NCBI RefSeq assembly: GCF_000346485.2
Contig: NZ_KQ976354.1
Location: 3,289,421-3,353,420, forward strand
Origin: Scytonema hofmannii PCC 7110
Lineage (GTDB): Bacteria > Cyanobacteriota > Cyanobacteriia > Cyanobacteriales > Nostocaceae
DNA: 64,000 nucleotides
Reading direction: 5' to 3'
Shown here in pieces: positions 18,440 to 27,221 of this stretch; within the stretch, counting starts at the first letter, position 1, and every line of letters begins with the position of its first letter. The position numbers were made by a program, and so were the translations under genes. Under the pieces are notes generated by a model. The model worked only from the letters and a program-made list of their open reading frames with translations, searched no databases and was not told the DNA's origin.

Positions 18440-19397
18440 ACGGATTGTCCGAAGCGTCTTTATTCTTCCAAATTGCCTAACTAAGGTGCATTTTCACGTC
18501 TTCCTCCCCTTCGATCTTGTTTTAATGCTTTTTTACTACTCATAACCAAAATGAATTCATCACAAATTCATTTTACTTCTTGTAGTACCCAAGATATCTG
18601 ATTTTCTCTCTAATTCTTAATAAAGAAGCTTATTGAGAATTTATGAACTGGGGATGAATTACTACAATCTTTACTCTGCTTGGTTTTCAGACTTTATCTT
18701 ACGTCGAACTCAGGTTTAAATAAGGTAATTATTCAGGCAATAGGTCGGATATGTCGAACCAATATTAAAGCTTCTAAAATTCATATTCTTGCTGATACTT
18801 CAATCCGAAAACATCTAACCAAATTTTCTCTACCAGAGGATGTAATTCCTGTTCGAGAATATACTGCTATCCTTGAATCAGTCAATGATTCGACTAACCT
18901 AATTCACGATGATGATTATTACGAAAAAATGAAGCTAGAAGATGAATACTTGCTTTCAACAGATACAATTTATCGACAGCACCTCATGATAGAATCGATT
19001 GAGACTATATCTAATGCTACTCTTAAAACGACCATTAAAGAACTACTTATAAAGCGAGATATTAGCTCTCGAACATTAAATCTATTTGATTGGTCTAAAC
19101 TACAATTAACTGGAATTTGGACTTTTGCTGCTTGGGATGAAGATGCCGGTCATGTTATTTTTATGGAAATTTCGGTTCTTGCGTACAAAGCGCGTGCTAA
19201 ATTTGTTGAAAAATAAGCTTGAGACCAATGCTCGGTCAAGCACAACAGTCATTATTGACTGCATGACGGTCAGATTTCTGAAATTTAGACTATAAGCGCC
19301 TGTAAGCCCTGATTTTAAAGCAAATTTATCGACTCTATTTAAGAATTTAGCACGATATGTACGAAAGAACCTAAATTATTAATTGTTCCCTAGTTTG

Positions 19398-19649
19398 CTA
19401 CAAAACTATTTGCTTTTGAGCTATTTTATCTAAAATGCGTTTTTCTGCTGCTTCTAGGTGAGCCAATGTATCTAACATTTTTTGTTTCTCTTGCCGAATT
19501 CTTTCTAAATTCTTGATAAGATAATCGCCACTTAAGTAATAATTACCAATACGTAGTGTTTCCTCGTCTGTAATTTCTCTTCCCGCGAAAGCATTACCTT
19601 CAAGTTCTTCTACTTTTTGAATCCAAGCAATCGCTTGTTCGGGTGTCAT
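19398..19649 (-). CDS. Small hypothetical protein paired with the GNAT gene
   Basis: 83 residues, acidic N-terminal half (MTPEQAIAWIQKVEELEGNA) and a long helical C-terminus (LIKNLERIRQEKQKMLDTLA) that is probably a coiled coil. It begins three bases after the stop of the upstream GNAT-like gene, so the two form an operon. Not recognised. The arrangement resembles GNAT toxin/antitoxin modules, but the gene order and the absence of a ribbon-helix-helix motif make that only a possibility. Confidence 0.6.
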   Translation of the reverse strand: MTPEQAIAWIQKVEELEGNAFAGREITDEETLRIGNYYLSGDYLIKNLERIRQEKQKMLDTLAHLEAAEKRILDKIAQKQIVL

Positions 19650-19652
19650 ATC

Positions 19653-20234
19653 TTAACTCCAACGCAATCTATATGCTTCTAAAAATTGTAGCGCTTTTTC
19701 CCTTGTTAGTATCATCTCTCTAGAACCGTCTGGATTCTCTTCAAACCCAATACTTCTGTAAAACTCAATGGCTGCGGGTATAGCTGCAACTTTGAGTATT
19801 CCACTCATTCTATTTGGAGGAGAAGTCATTTCATGAATGATTTCTGCTATCAACCAGGTTGCTGCACCTTTTCTTGTTTCGGATACACTTTGGGGTAAGC
19901 AGTTCCAAGGTGCAGAACAAACTATATCTAACAGTAGATGCTGTTGCTCGCCTTCATATAAATAAATTTCTCCTACTCTAGATTCAATAATTGAACCAGC
20001 TTGAAGCATATTACTGCTTTTTACTCCTCGAAACATATTAAGGCTATCAGTAGCAGCCTCTAATAAAGCTAGAGATTTGTTCACGCAATATCCAAATTTA
20101 GTTCTCAACGTATTCTCAGGATTGCCTCCATAAAATTCTCTAATGTATTCATCTATTTTTTCTTGCCAGAATATGAGATATGAAATTGCTGTGCTGTCGG
20201 CGTAATTGATGTATTCAAATATATTTCCGGTCAT
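19653..20234 (-). CDS. GNAT-fold N-acetyltransferase-like protein
   Basis: 193 residues. The C-terminal part has the acetyl-CoA fold signature: GAATWLIAEIIHEM, then GILKVAAIPAAIEFYRSIGF (the AxxFYxxxGF motif of GNAT enzymes), then SREMILTREKALQFL. The N-terminal 90 residues (YINYADSTAISYLIFWQEKI, YCVNKSLALLEAA) do not match a known acetyltransferase. Substrate unknown. It precedes an 83-residue partner by three bases. Confidence 0.65.
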   Translation of the reverse strand: MTGNIFEYINYADSTAISYLIFWQEKIDEYIREFYGGNPENTLRTKFGYCVNKSLALLEAATDSLNMFRGVKSSNMLQAGSIIESRVGEIYLYEGEQQHLLLDIVCSAPWNCLPQSVSETRKGAATWLIAEIIHEMTSPPNRMSGILKVAAIPAAIEFYRSIGFEENPDGSREMILTREKALQFLEAYRLRWS

Positions 20235-20448
20235 AATGATTTTGTCTAAAAAGTATTTATTATAGTCATTTTACTAGATTTATTAATACTTTTTATAAAA
20301 AAGTGTTTGAATTTTTATAGGTGAAAATTTGTGGTGCGATCGTCTTGCGATCGCTTTGTATCGCAAATCCTGTCTATTTAGAGGTATTTTTTTATTTATA
20401 GATATTAGACATCTCCAGAAATTAATTATGCATTACTTGAAAGTCTTG

Positions 20449-20476
20449 GTAGGGGCGCAATGCCTTGCGCCCCTAC
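20449..20476. repeat. GTAGGGGCGCAA hairpin repeat
   Basis: Perfect 12-bp inverted repeat (GTAGGGGCGCAA / TTGCGCCCCTAC) around TGCC. Related copies are at 29015-29039 and 45248-45275. All three are intergenic. The rest of 20235-20605 shows no gene. Confidence 0.85.
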
Positions 20477-20605
20477 GTCTTTTCCACTCCTATGTCTATT
20501 TGATTCTCTGAGGCAAAACTGGGTTGACTTATACGAAAGCCTTAAAGAGAAAAAGTAAGTTCAACTCTCCGTTGCTGTGTTCACGGAATTTAAACGCGAA
20601 CTATT

Positions 20606-20953
20606 TTGACCGGATTTTACCTTTCATTTTCCTTAACCGAGCAGTATTGCACTACTCCTCGATGGCGTTCTTTGCTTAATTCTCGGCTCAAGTCTCAGCT
20701 TATTCCTCGCCATGCTATCACTAGTAGTGCATTACCTGGTTCTTTTCAAGCTTCTAACATTACTGAGAGCCAAAGTGCAGATGTTGATACTGATATCCTT
20801 TCAGTGCCACTCTTTAGTACAGAGCAGGAGAAGAAGTCTTTACGAGCCGCTATAGATCTTGTTAAAGAAGGGATGGAGGATGAGTCAGAATATGATAAAG
20901 AAACATATTCTCAAATTGAGAAAGGTTTGAACAATAATGATTTTTCTCTTTAA
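20606..20953 (+). CDS. Possible antitoxin of the truncated VapC
   Basis: 115 codons from a TTG; the true start could be further in. The part most like a protein is the C-terminal half (LFSTEQEKKSLRAAIDLVKE, YDKETYSQIEKGLNNN), acidic and helical. It ends nine bases before a PIN-domain gene, which is the usual position of a VapB-type antitoxin. I do not recognise a DNA-binding fold and the first 45 residues may be non-coding or from an older fusion. Confidence 0.4.
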   Translation: MTGFYLSFSLTEQYCTTPRWRSLLNSRLKSQLIPRHAITSSALPGSFQASNITESQSADVDTDILSVPLFSTEQEKKSLRAAIDLVKEGMEDESEYDKETYSQIEKGLNNNDFSL

Positions 20954-20962
20954 AATTCTTGA

Positions 20963-21385
20963 ATGAGTAAGGTTGTTTTATTAGACACTAATCCATTAAG
21001 CCAAGTCATACACCCTAAAGTGGATGCTAGAGTAATAAAGTGGTTGGAATTACTAGATGCAAGTTCTGTAATTTTAGGAATACCAGAAATATCTGATTAT
21101 GAATTGCGTCGAGAATTACTCAGAGTAAAAAAGGTTGAAAGTATAAAGCGTCTTGATAAGTTTGCACTACTAAATCAATGGATTCCAATTACTTTTGAAA
21201 CAATGCGAAAAGCAGCAGAGTTATGGGCATCGATACGTAACCAAGGTCACCGATCACTGGTCACTGGTAGCATTTGTTCAAATTCCCGACGAAATACTAA
21301 ATCGCTGTATTCTTGCCACTCTTTTTTACGACTTTGGGATAACTGTTGTAATGTTGCCTGTTGGACACGAATTATCAATGGGTGA
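20963..21385 (+). pseudogene. VapC-like PIN toxin, 3' end replaced
   Basis: The first 92 residues are a good PIN domain: VVLLDTNPLSQVIHP (first catalytic Asp), then IPEISDYELRRELLR (conserved Glu) and TFETMRKAAELWASIRNQG. At about 21243 similarity stops, where a CAGTGACC repeat begins. The frame then runs antisense through the neighbouring monooxygenase gene, giving about 48 nonsense residues. The last conserved Asp residues of the PIN active site are lost, so the toxin should be inactive. Confidence 0.75.
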
Positions 21386-22746
21386 CGAAAATGTTCGTAT
21401 TTTTCAAAGGCTTGGTTGATAGCTTGTGTATCATCCCAACTCTTTTCTCTTGCAATGTTAGCTATTAAGGTTGTAATGACTAACGCATCTTCAAGCCCTT
21501 GATTTGCTCCTTGTGCCATGAAGGGAGGCATTCCATGGGCTGCATCACCAACTAATACGACTCGTCCTGAACTCCAAGGTGGTTGAATTTTGACACGATT
21601 GTCTTCTATGTCGAAAGCGGTGCTGGGAAGTTGTAAGGAATCTGCAACACTAGCACGGTGGATGTAGTACGGGCGCTGTTGCATATTAGCAGGAGTTGAT
21701 AGGCTCACTAACTGTTTGAGGACATCGGGAAAACCAGCTTTCTCCAGTGCAGGGACAGCTATGTCAATCAAAGATTTACCAGATTTTCCTAGTAATATGT
21801 TCAGAGGCAAAGCATGATGGATGACATATCCGACTGGACCGCCCGGTCTGTGAAACAAAATCATCCTTGGCACTTCCATATGGGAATCTTCAGAGATTTC
21901 ATCGTTACGGATTGTGACAACAGGTGACCCTTGGAAGAAAGTTTCTTCTAACGCTAACTTGAGATTGTCTGGAATGTCAATAATTTGACTACAGGCAATC
22001 GCAGCATACCCAGAATATTCAGGTTTTGCAAAAGCAGAGTACGGACTATTTTTGTAAAGAATCTGGCGAACCGTAGAGTTGATTCCGTCGGCTGCAACAA
22101 TGAGTTTTGCCCGGAAGGATTTTGTTTCCAATTGTTGGGAACTTGTCTCTAAATTCTGAGGCGGGTTCTCTTCTGGTTTTTGTTCTTCTGTCCAATATGC
22201 ATAAGGATTGGCTTCTATTGTTGTATCGGAGACACAATCTACTCTGACGTACCCAGTGTCGGATTCATCCACTATATTTATACACCGATGATTGGGTCTA
22301 ACTTGCTCTTGGGGGAGTAGTTGTCTGAGGGTAGTTTGCAAGTTATACCAACTAATTGATGTTCGACCCTCTCCATACTCTTGGAACCAATCATCATAAT
22401 TTAGAGAAAACGACGAGATTCGCTCTCCACGCAAATTCTTTTGTACCCATTCACGCGTACTTTTGGGAGGCTGTGTTCCTGGAGTTTTCTTTACAGTCTC
22501 TTCGCTGGGTGGCTTGGGATTCAAAAACCTATTACCAGCTTCTTTAATTTGTTCATACGCCTGAGAATCTAAATATTTGAGAGCTTTTAATCCATTGGGG
22601 AGAAGATCTACCGTTTGACCGACTTGACGAAAGGCACGAGTTTGATCGACAACTAACAGATTTTCCAAACCCCGCTTGCGTAAACCGATGGCAGTTGCCA
22701 ATCCGACAGGTCCAGCACCAATGACAACAACGTCGAGCTTTTCCAT
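21247..22746 (-). CDS. FAD-dependent monooxygenase (PHBH-type)
   Basis: 499 residues from the ATG at 22744-22746 (MEKLDVVVIGAGPVGLATAI); an upstream ATG at 22767 is also open. The N-terminal GAGPVGLATAIGLRKRG binds the FAD ADP moiety. VAADGINSTVRQIL is the DG motif and VVLVGDAAHGMPPFMAQGAN is the GD motif contacting FAD ribityl, followed by GLEDALVI. These are flavin hydroxylase hallmarks; the substrate is not predictable. The last residues (PVTSDR, stop) are encoded by a CAGTGACC repeat and overlap the truncated vapC tail on the other strand, so the native C-terminus may have been altered. Confidence 0.88.
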   Translation of the reverse strand: MEKLDVVVIGAGPVGLATAIGLRKRGLENLLVVDQTRAFRQVGQTVDLLPNGLKALKYLDSQAYEQIKEAGNRFLNPKPPSEETVKKTPGTQPPKSTREWVQKNLRGERISSFSLNYDDWFQEYGEGRTSISWYNLQTTLRQLLPQEQVRPNHRCINIVDESDTGYVRVDCVSDTTIEANPYAYWTEEQKPEENPPQNLETSSQQLETKSFRAKLIVAADGINSTVRQILYKNSPYSAFAKPEYSGYAAIACSQIIDIPDNLKLALEETFFQGSPVVTIRNDEISEDSHMEVPRMILFHRPGGPVGYVIHHALPLNILLGKSGKSLIDIAVPALEKAGFPDVLKQLVSLSTPANMQQRPYYIHRASVADSLQLPSTAFDIEDNRVKIQPPWSSGRVVLVGDAAHGMPPFMAQGANQGLEDALVITTLIANIAREKSWDDTQAINQAFEKYEHFRHPLIIRVQQATLQQLSQSRKKEWQEYSDLVFRREFEQMLPVTSDR

Positions 22747-22851
22747 AAAAGCAATCTCATTATGCATTCCACTTTATATACTAACTGCTGTTCTGGCGAT
22801 TTTCAGACATTGCTGACAGTGTTAGGATCGAAGTAATGGCTTTCTAGTGAT

Positions 22852-23667
22852 ATGCAGCGAACTTTCATCCCTGGCATTATTCCATCTGTAGTAGAGTCCG
22901 AACCCTCTTTGTGGTTCGCGTTTGTTGGCAACAAGTTGTTAATCCGTTCTGAAGGTACAGTTAGCCACATTCCCAGGTTTGCTAGTTTAGCAGAAATTGG
23001 TTTGAAGCCACTGCGATCGCAATTCCTTGGTACTATTGATGGCATTGGGTGTTACTCTGCCGAACTGCTCAAGGACTCTATCATCCCTGATGGTTTGAGG
23101 TTAGCGGGACTGCGGGAATTGTACGGAAGCTTAGATGAGGACTTGTATGCAGTATGCGGTCGCGCTGTTCAGATTATGGAATGGGATCGTACCCACCAGT
23201 ATTGCGGTTATTGCGCGACGCCTACAATTCAATTAGCACATGAGCGTGCTAAGCGTTGTCCTAAGTGCGAGTTAGTCAATTATCCGCGCCTCTCGCCTGC
23301 AATGATTGTTCTTGTCTCGCGAGGTGAAGAAGTCTTGTTAGCTCGTGCTCCTCGGTTTCCACCAGGTATGTACAGCATACTGGCTGGATTTGTGGAACCA
23401 GGAGAATCGTTGGAAGAAACGGTGGTGCGAGAAGTCCGAGAGGAAGTAGGGATTGAGGTCAAAGATATTCGCTATTTTGGCTCGCAACCTTGGCCGTTTC
23501 CCAACTCACTTATGATTGGATTTACTGCGACTTATGCAAGTGGTGAGATCGTCATCGAACCGCAAGAGTTAGTAGATGCTGCTTGGTTTAGTAAATCTAA
23601 CCTACCGCAGATCCCTTCCAAGCCCAGTATTGCCCGAAAACTCCTCGACTGGTTTGTTTCGACTTAA
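22852..23667 (+). CDS. nudC: NAD(P)H pyrophosphatase NudC
   Basis: 271 residues, close to the family length. It hydrolyses NAD(H) to NMN(H) and AMP and can remove NAD caps from RNA. Zinc ribbon: CGYC (about 121-124) and CPKC (about 139-142). Nudix box: GFVEPGESLEETVVREVREE followed by VGI (about 181-203), with the REVxEE metal-binding core. The NudC-specific SQPWPFPNSLM follows (about 212-222). The start ATG is at 22852. It is divergently oriented from the monooxygenase, separated by about 105 bases. Confidence 0.95.
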   Translation: MQRTFIPGIIPSVVESEPSLWFAFVGNKLLIRSEGTVSHIPRFASLAEIGLKPLRSQFLGTIDGIGCYSAELLKDSIIPDGLRLAGLRELYGSLDEDLYAVCGRAVQIMEWDRTHQYCGYCATPTIQLAHERAKRCPKCELVNYPRLSPAMIVLVSRGEEVLLARAPRFPPGMYSILAGFVEPGESLEETVVREVREEVGIEVKDIRYFGSQPWPFPNSLMIGFTATYASGEIVIEPQELVDAAWFSKSNLPQIPSKPSIARKLLDWFVST

Positions 23668-23910
23668 CAGTTGGGATTAAGGATAAGCCATTGCAACTTT
23701 TGCGCGATCGCGTTTTGGCACGACTGTTAGCAACATCAACAACGGCATAAATTCACTACTGCTTTTGAGTTGGTTGAAAACAAACTGATGGAAAAAACTC
23801 AGTTAGTTTTTAACAGTATGATGATTGTTTTGAGGCTGATTTTCTCTGTGTTAGCGGACATAATGACAATAGTGCTCAAAGAACTATCCAGGATTACGCA
23901 CTCACATGAA

Positions 23911-23978
23911 AGAAACCGGGTTTCTGGGCAGAGACACATGGCTGAAACGACAATTTTTGGTAAAGAAACCCGGTTTTT
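23911..23978. repeat. AGAAACCGGGTTTCT inverted repeat
   Basis: Arms at 23911-23925 and 23964-23978 are complementary at 14 of 15 positions, and each arm is itself nearly palindromic. A single related arm occurs at about 43326. Apart from this, 23668-24202 holds no gene I can support. Confidence 0.7.
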
Positions 23979-24202
23979 CGTTAAGTCCTACTATCTTTAA
24001 ACATTGAATCGAAAAAGAAACAAATAATCCACTTATTTCTTATTTTCAATATATATCTCACGAGTTTTAGTGTGCAGTTTAAGGTGTGGATGATTACATG
24101 AAAAAACAATGAGAAAAGTCTCATGATGTATAAAAAGTTTTTTGATAAAGTAAATTATTGTATCTATTACTTCTAATACTTGTGTTTTTACCAACTTTAA
24201 CC

Positions 24203-24484
24203 ATGAATTCACAAGCATATCGTTTGCAGTCCGATAATTTTTCCGATCAGACAGAATTGATTAACCAAGAAGACCAATGTTTGCTGTATGAGCGGTTTTG
24301 CGTTATGGCAAGAGATACTGTAGACGGAAGTTACTATGTTGGGCGCGTTCAGTTGAATGCAATTCAGCCTGATTATTTTTGTTGGTGTAATTCCTGTACG
24401 CAGTTGAATTTAGGGATTTTGGTATACGGCTACTTATCAGAATGTCGTAATGTGAATGAGAAACCGTTGTTAGTCATCAGATAG
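24203..24484 (+). CDS. Small hypothetical protein
   Basis: 93 residues from the ATG at 24203 (MNSQAYRLQSDNFSDQTELI); an upstream in-frame start at 24158 would add a hydrophobic leader, so a secreted form is possible. Several Cys residues (DQCLLYERFC and CWCNSC) could bind metal or form disulphides. I do not recognise the family. It stands alone, with repeats downstream. Confidence 0.45.
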   Translation: MNSQAYRLQSDNFSDQTELINQEDQCLLYERFCVMARDTVDGSYYVGRVQLNAIQPDYFCWCNSCTQLNLGILVYGYLSECRNVNEKPLLVIR

Positions 24485-24536
24485 ACTATATAATATTTAG
24501 ACTAAGGGAACTGCAAAAAATAAATTATCCCCGGAA

Positions 24537-24684
24537 TGTGGGATGGGCGTCAAAGCCCGTCTCTTAATTAATGGCGGGCAAGATGCCCGCACCACAAGAA
24601 ATTTTGAGACATTATTTTTATTTGGAAATTCCTAACTGAACGACATGATTTCTTTGTAGAGACTAGCCATGCTTAGTCTCTACA
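24537..24684. repeat. Cluster of two dispersed palindromes
   Basis: First, 24537-24600: GTGGGATGGGCGTC ... GATGCCCGCACCAC, with outer GTGG/CCAC pairing; relatives are at 60706-60770, 43238-43262 and 30237-30262. Second, 24655-24684: TGTAGAGACTA / TAGTCTCTACA hairpin, with a second copy at 43296-43324. Nothing else is seen in 24485-24822. Confidence 0.7.
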
Positions 24685-24822
24685 CATACGAGATATGAAG
24701 CTTTGCAGGCGAACCAACCGAGTTTTTGGGACTACTGTATAGTCATCAATGGGAAAATCCTACAACCAAACATGAAAAAGGAATATCCCCTACTCCCCAC
24801 TCCCTTTTTCTAGCTAGTTTTT

Positions 24823-25779
24823 TTATTCGAGTCTCAAGTTGTAATTTTTGAGTTTCACTTGATTAAAACCTTCAATGCCTTGCAATCCACCCGTATGAAC
24901 GGCGACAATTGTAGTGTTGGGGCGGAAAAATGCTTTTTTTGCCAAATCGAAAATACCGAAAACCATTTTTCCAGTGTAAATTGGATCGAGAGCAATAGAA
25001 TATTTTCGTTTAAAATCATTGATGAATAAAATTAATTCTGGTTTCCACTTGGCATAGCCACCAAAACAGTAATTATCATTGATTTGCCAATTTTTGCAGC
25101 ATATATTTTCTTGTGTGTCAAGCATTTTTTGTACGTCATTTTTTAAAAAATCTCCTTTTAATGCTGAAAACCCGATGATATGTTGCTCTGAATCTGCAGC
25201 CGCAATAATACCAGCCAAGGTGCAACCCGTACCACAGGCTGTACAAAAATAATCAGGTCGAAATAGCATTTGTGAATGAATTTCTTCAACAATTTCCCTA
25301 CAGCCTTGCAATGCTAAAGTATTCGAGCCACCTGATGGCAAAAAATAAACAGTACCAAATTCTTTTTCTATCTGTTTAAGAACCAAACTTTCATCCCGAA
25401 ACTCAGAGCGACTGACAAAAAGCAGTTTCATTCCACACTTTTCGGCAAAATTCAGTGTTGTGTTGAGGGATTGGGTACGTTCACCGCGAATAATACCAAT
25501 GGTTTCAATCCCAACATATTTTCCTACTGCAGCCGTGGCATAAATATGATTTGAGAAGGCACCACCAAATGTCACAAGCCGTGGAAATCCTAACTCTTTG
25601 ATCTTCAAACAATTGTATTTCAACTTCCGGAATTTATTACCCGATACTGAGGAATTTAGTAAATCATCTCTTTTAATAAACAGCCTAATGTTCGCTTCTG
25701 TTAGCGTTTCGTCAAAAATTTCCTGAATTGGGCTTACAGGGATATTGAAAAAACTGGCGACTGTTTCTGAGCAGGACAT
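24823..25779 (-). CDS. PLP-dependent enzyme, ACC deaminase/D-cysteine desulfhydrase family
   Basis: 318 residues. The Schiff-base lysine is Lys49 in SVSGNKFRKLKYN, preceded by the family's FIKRDDLL. FGGAFSNHIYATAA provides the substrate contacts (GGxxSNH). The phosphate loop is ACGTGCTLAGII. Members deaminate 1-aminocyclopropane-1-carboxylate or desulfurate D-cysteine; specificity cannot be told from sequence by eye. It starts one base after the stop of the P450 gene, so the two are translated from one message. Confidence 0.88.
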   Translation of the reverse strand: MSCSETVASFFNIPVSPIQEIFDETLTEANIRLFIKRDDLLNSSVSGNKFRKLKYNCLKIKELGFPRLVTFGGAFSNHIYATAAVGKYVGIETIGIIRGERTQSLNTTLNFAEKCGMKLLFVSRSEFRDESLVLKQIEKEFGTVYFLPSGGSNTLALQGCREIVEEIHSQMLFRPDYFCTACGTGCTLAGIIAAADSEQHIIGFSALKGDFLKNDVQKMLDTQENICCKNWQINDNYCFGGYAKWKPELILFINDFKRKYSIALDPIYTGKMVFGIFDLAKKAFFRPNTTIVAVHTGGLQGIEGFNQVKLKNYNLRLE

Positions 25780-25780
25780 C

Positions 25781-27067
25781 TCATGCTACCTTGTCGAACT
25801 CAATATAGAGGTGCTTCAGTCCCCGCATGAGTATGTTCGGTAAGTACTGGTAATTTTCTTGTGCCAAGCGGATGTTCTTCAGCCTTAACAGCAAACGCTC
25901 ATAGGCGATGTGCATTTCCTTACGCGCAAGCATAGCACCCAAACAAAAATGAATGCCATGACCAAAAGATAGGTGGTTGCTGGCATTATGGCGATCCACA
26001 TCGAAACGCTCGCCCTCTTGAAATTTTATGGGATCGCGGTTAGCCGCGTCGAAGCGGAGCATGACCAAAGACCCAGCTTTGAGATCGACGTCTCCTAGTT
26101 TTGTATCTTGCGTCACAACGCGCCACATTCCAGCTGTCGGACTTTCCATCCGGAGAACTTCTTCAACAAAGTTCTCTAATTGGGAAAGATCTGTTTGTAG
26201 CAACTTCATCTGCTCTTGATTCTTTGCCAGCAACAACATCCCACCCGCGATCGCACTGGTAACCGTCTCATTGCCAGCGACTAGTATTTGCTGAATTATA
26301 CTCAGCAGCTCGGCAGTGTTGAGCGATCGCTCTCCAAGCACCTTTGCCTGTACCAAATCGGAGATCAAATCATCCTGAGGCTGTTTTTGGCGTGATTCTA
26401 TGACATCATGAAAATAGTGCTGAAAAGCAATGACATCTTTAGCACACTCGATCTCCTGCTCTCTAGTGAGTCTGTGACCTAGGCGTGCAATAAAAGCATC
26501 AGACCATTGCTTGAACTGCGGCAGATCTGCTTGCGGCACACCTAACTGCTGAGCAATAACTTTGATAGGCAGAGGTACGGCAAACTCACTGACGAATTCA
26601 CACTTACTCTGAGCGATGAAACTGTCAATGAGTTCATCAACAATCTGCTGAATCAAGTCATGCATTTTGTTGACACGCGACGAGGTGAATGCTTTATTCA
26701 CAAGAGATCGAAATCGCTCGTGTTCTGGCGGATCTGCCGTCAGCAGGGTGTTCATCTGAGGCCAGCCTTGAGCATAGATTTTCTGCAACTCATCGTCAAT
26801 TTCTTCTTTGCCCGCCAGTAAAGTAGAGAAATTGCTAGAGAATACTTTTGTATCCTTCAGAATTTCTATTACCAAATCATAGCGGGTAACGAGAAAGAGC
26901 TTGGCGTCAGTCCTGGGACTGGGTAACTCCATAATTGGTGCTTGCTCCCGTGCCAGTTTGTAGAATTCATAAGGGCACACAAGCAGTTCAGGGTCAAAGA
27001 AGTTGTAGTCCGACAGATGCTTCATGCTTTTGATGGTGGTCTTCAGTGATGGTTTGCTTTGAGTCAC
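25781..27067 (-). CDS. Cytochrome P450
   Basis: 428 residues, soluble bacterial class. The heme-binding loop is FGHGIHFCLGAML with Cys375 as thiolate ligand. The I-helix reads VAGNETVTSAIAGG (oxygen-activating A-G-x-E-T), and ExxR appears as EVLRMES. Substrate unknown. The first gene of a two-gene operon with a PLP enzyme. No dedicated ferredoxin or reductase gene is adjacent, so electrons must come from general partners. Confidence 0.95.
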   Translation of the reverse strand: MTQSKPSLKTTIKSMKHLSDYNFFDPELLVCPYEFYKLAREQAPIMELPSPRTDAKLFLVTRYDLVIEILKDTKVFSSNFSTLLAGKEEIDDELQKIYAQGWPQMNTLLTADPPEHERFRSLVNKAFTSSRVNKMHDLIQQIVDELIDSFIAQSKCEFVSEFAVPLPIKVIAQQLGVPQADLPQFKQWSDAFIARLGHRLTREQEIECAKDVIAFQHYFHDVIESRQKQPQDDLISDLVQAKVLGERSLNTAELLSIIQQILVAGNETVTSAIAGGMLLLAKNQEQMKLLQTDLSQLENFVEEVLRMESPTAGMWRVVTQDTKLGDVDLKAGSLVMLRFDAANRDPIKFQEGERFDVDRHNASNHLSFGHGIHFCLGAMLARKEMHIAYERLLLRLKNIRLAQENYQYLPNILMRGLKHLYIEFDKVA

Positions 27068-27221
27068 TGTGCTGTGAGCATCATTTTAACATTTCTATAC
27101 CAAAGTCAGTTTTTGTGTTGATGAAGACTGTTTCGATGAACGTGTTTTCTCCTCAAAAATTTTACTCTTTTCTTCTAGAGAAGTTCGTCCCCGCCCTACT
27201 GTGCCAAAGATCGAACATGAT

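Larger units (their letters stand above)
16947..18715 (-). mobile_element. IS982-like insertion element with a passenger gene
   Basis: 1769 bp bounded by imperfect inverted repeats of about 30 bases (both ends read inward ACCTGAGTTCGAC[A/G]TAA... then CTGAAAAC). The flanks are a perfect 7-bp duplication TTAAATA (16940-16946 and 18716-18722). It contains the transposase (17097-17993) and a second ORF (18029-18439), both on the minus strand. IS982 elements are normally about 1 kb, so the extra 0.7 kb is unusual. Confidence 0.88.
16850..19216 (+). pseudogene. C-terminal remnant of an SF2-type helicase, split by an IS982-like element
   Basis: Two pieces in one frame: 16850-16946 and 18723-19216. 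Removing the insertion and one 7-bp target copy joins DFISLYNTNAYSRYL to NKVIIQAIGRICRTN. The joined product has QAIGRICR, matching helicase motif VI (QxxGRxxR), then IHILADTSIRKHL and about 130 further residues ending VLAYKARAKFVEK. No motifs I to V are present: an in-frame TAG at 16847 and the solute-binding gene lie directly upstream. The gene was therefore already missing its 5' part, or lost it independently. Confidence 0.75.

Noticed and set aside
23770-24000. 76-codon frame after nudC
   Set aside because: It runs through the AGAAACCGGGTTTCT inverted repeat and has no conserved motif.
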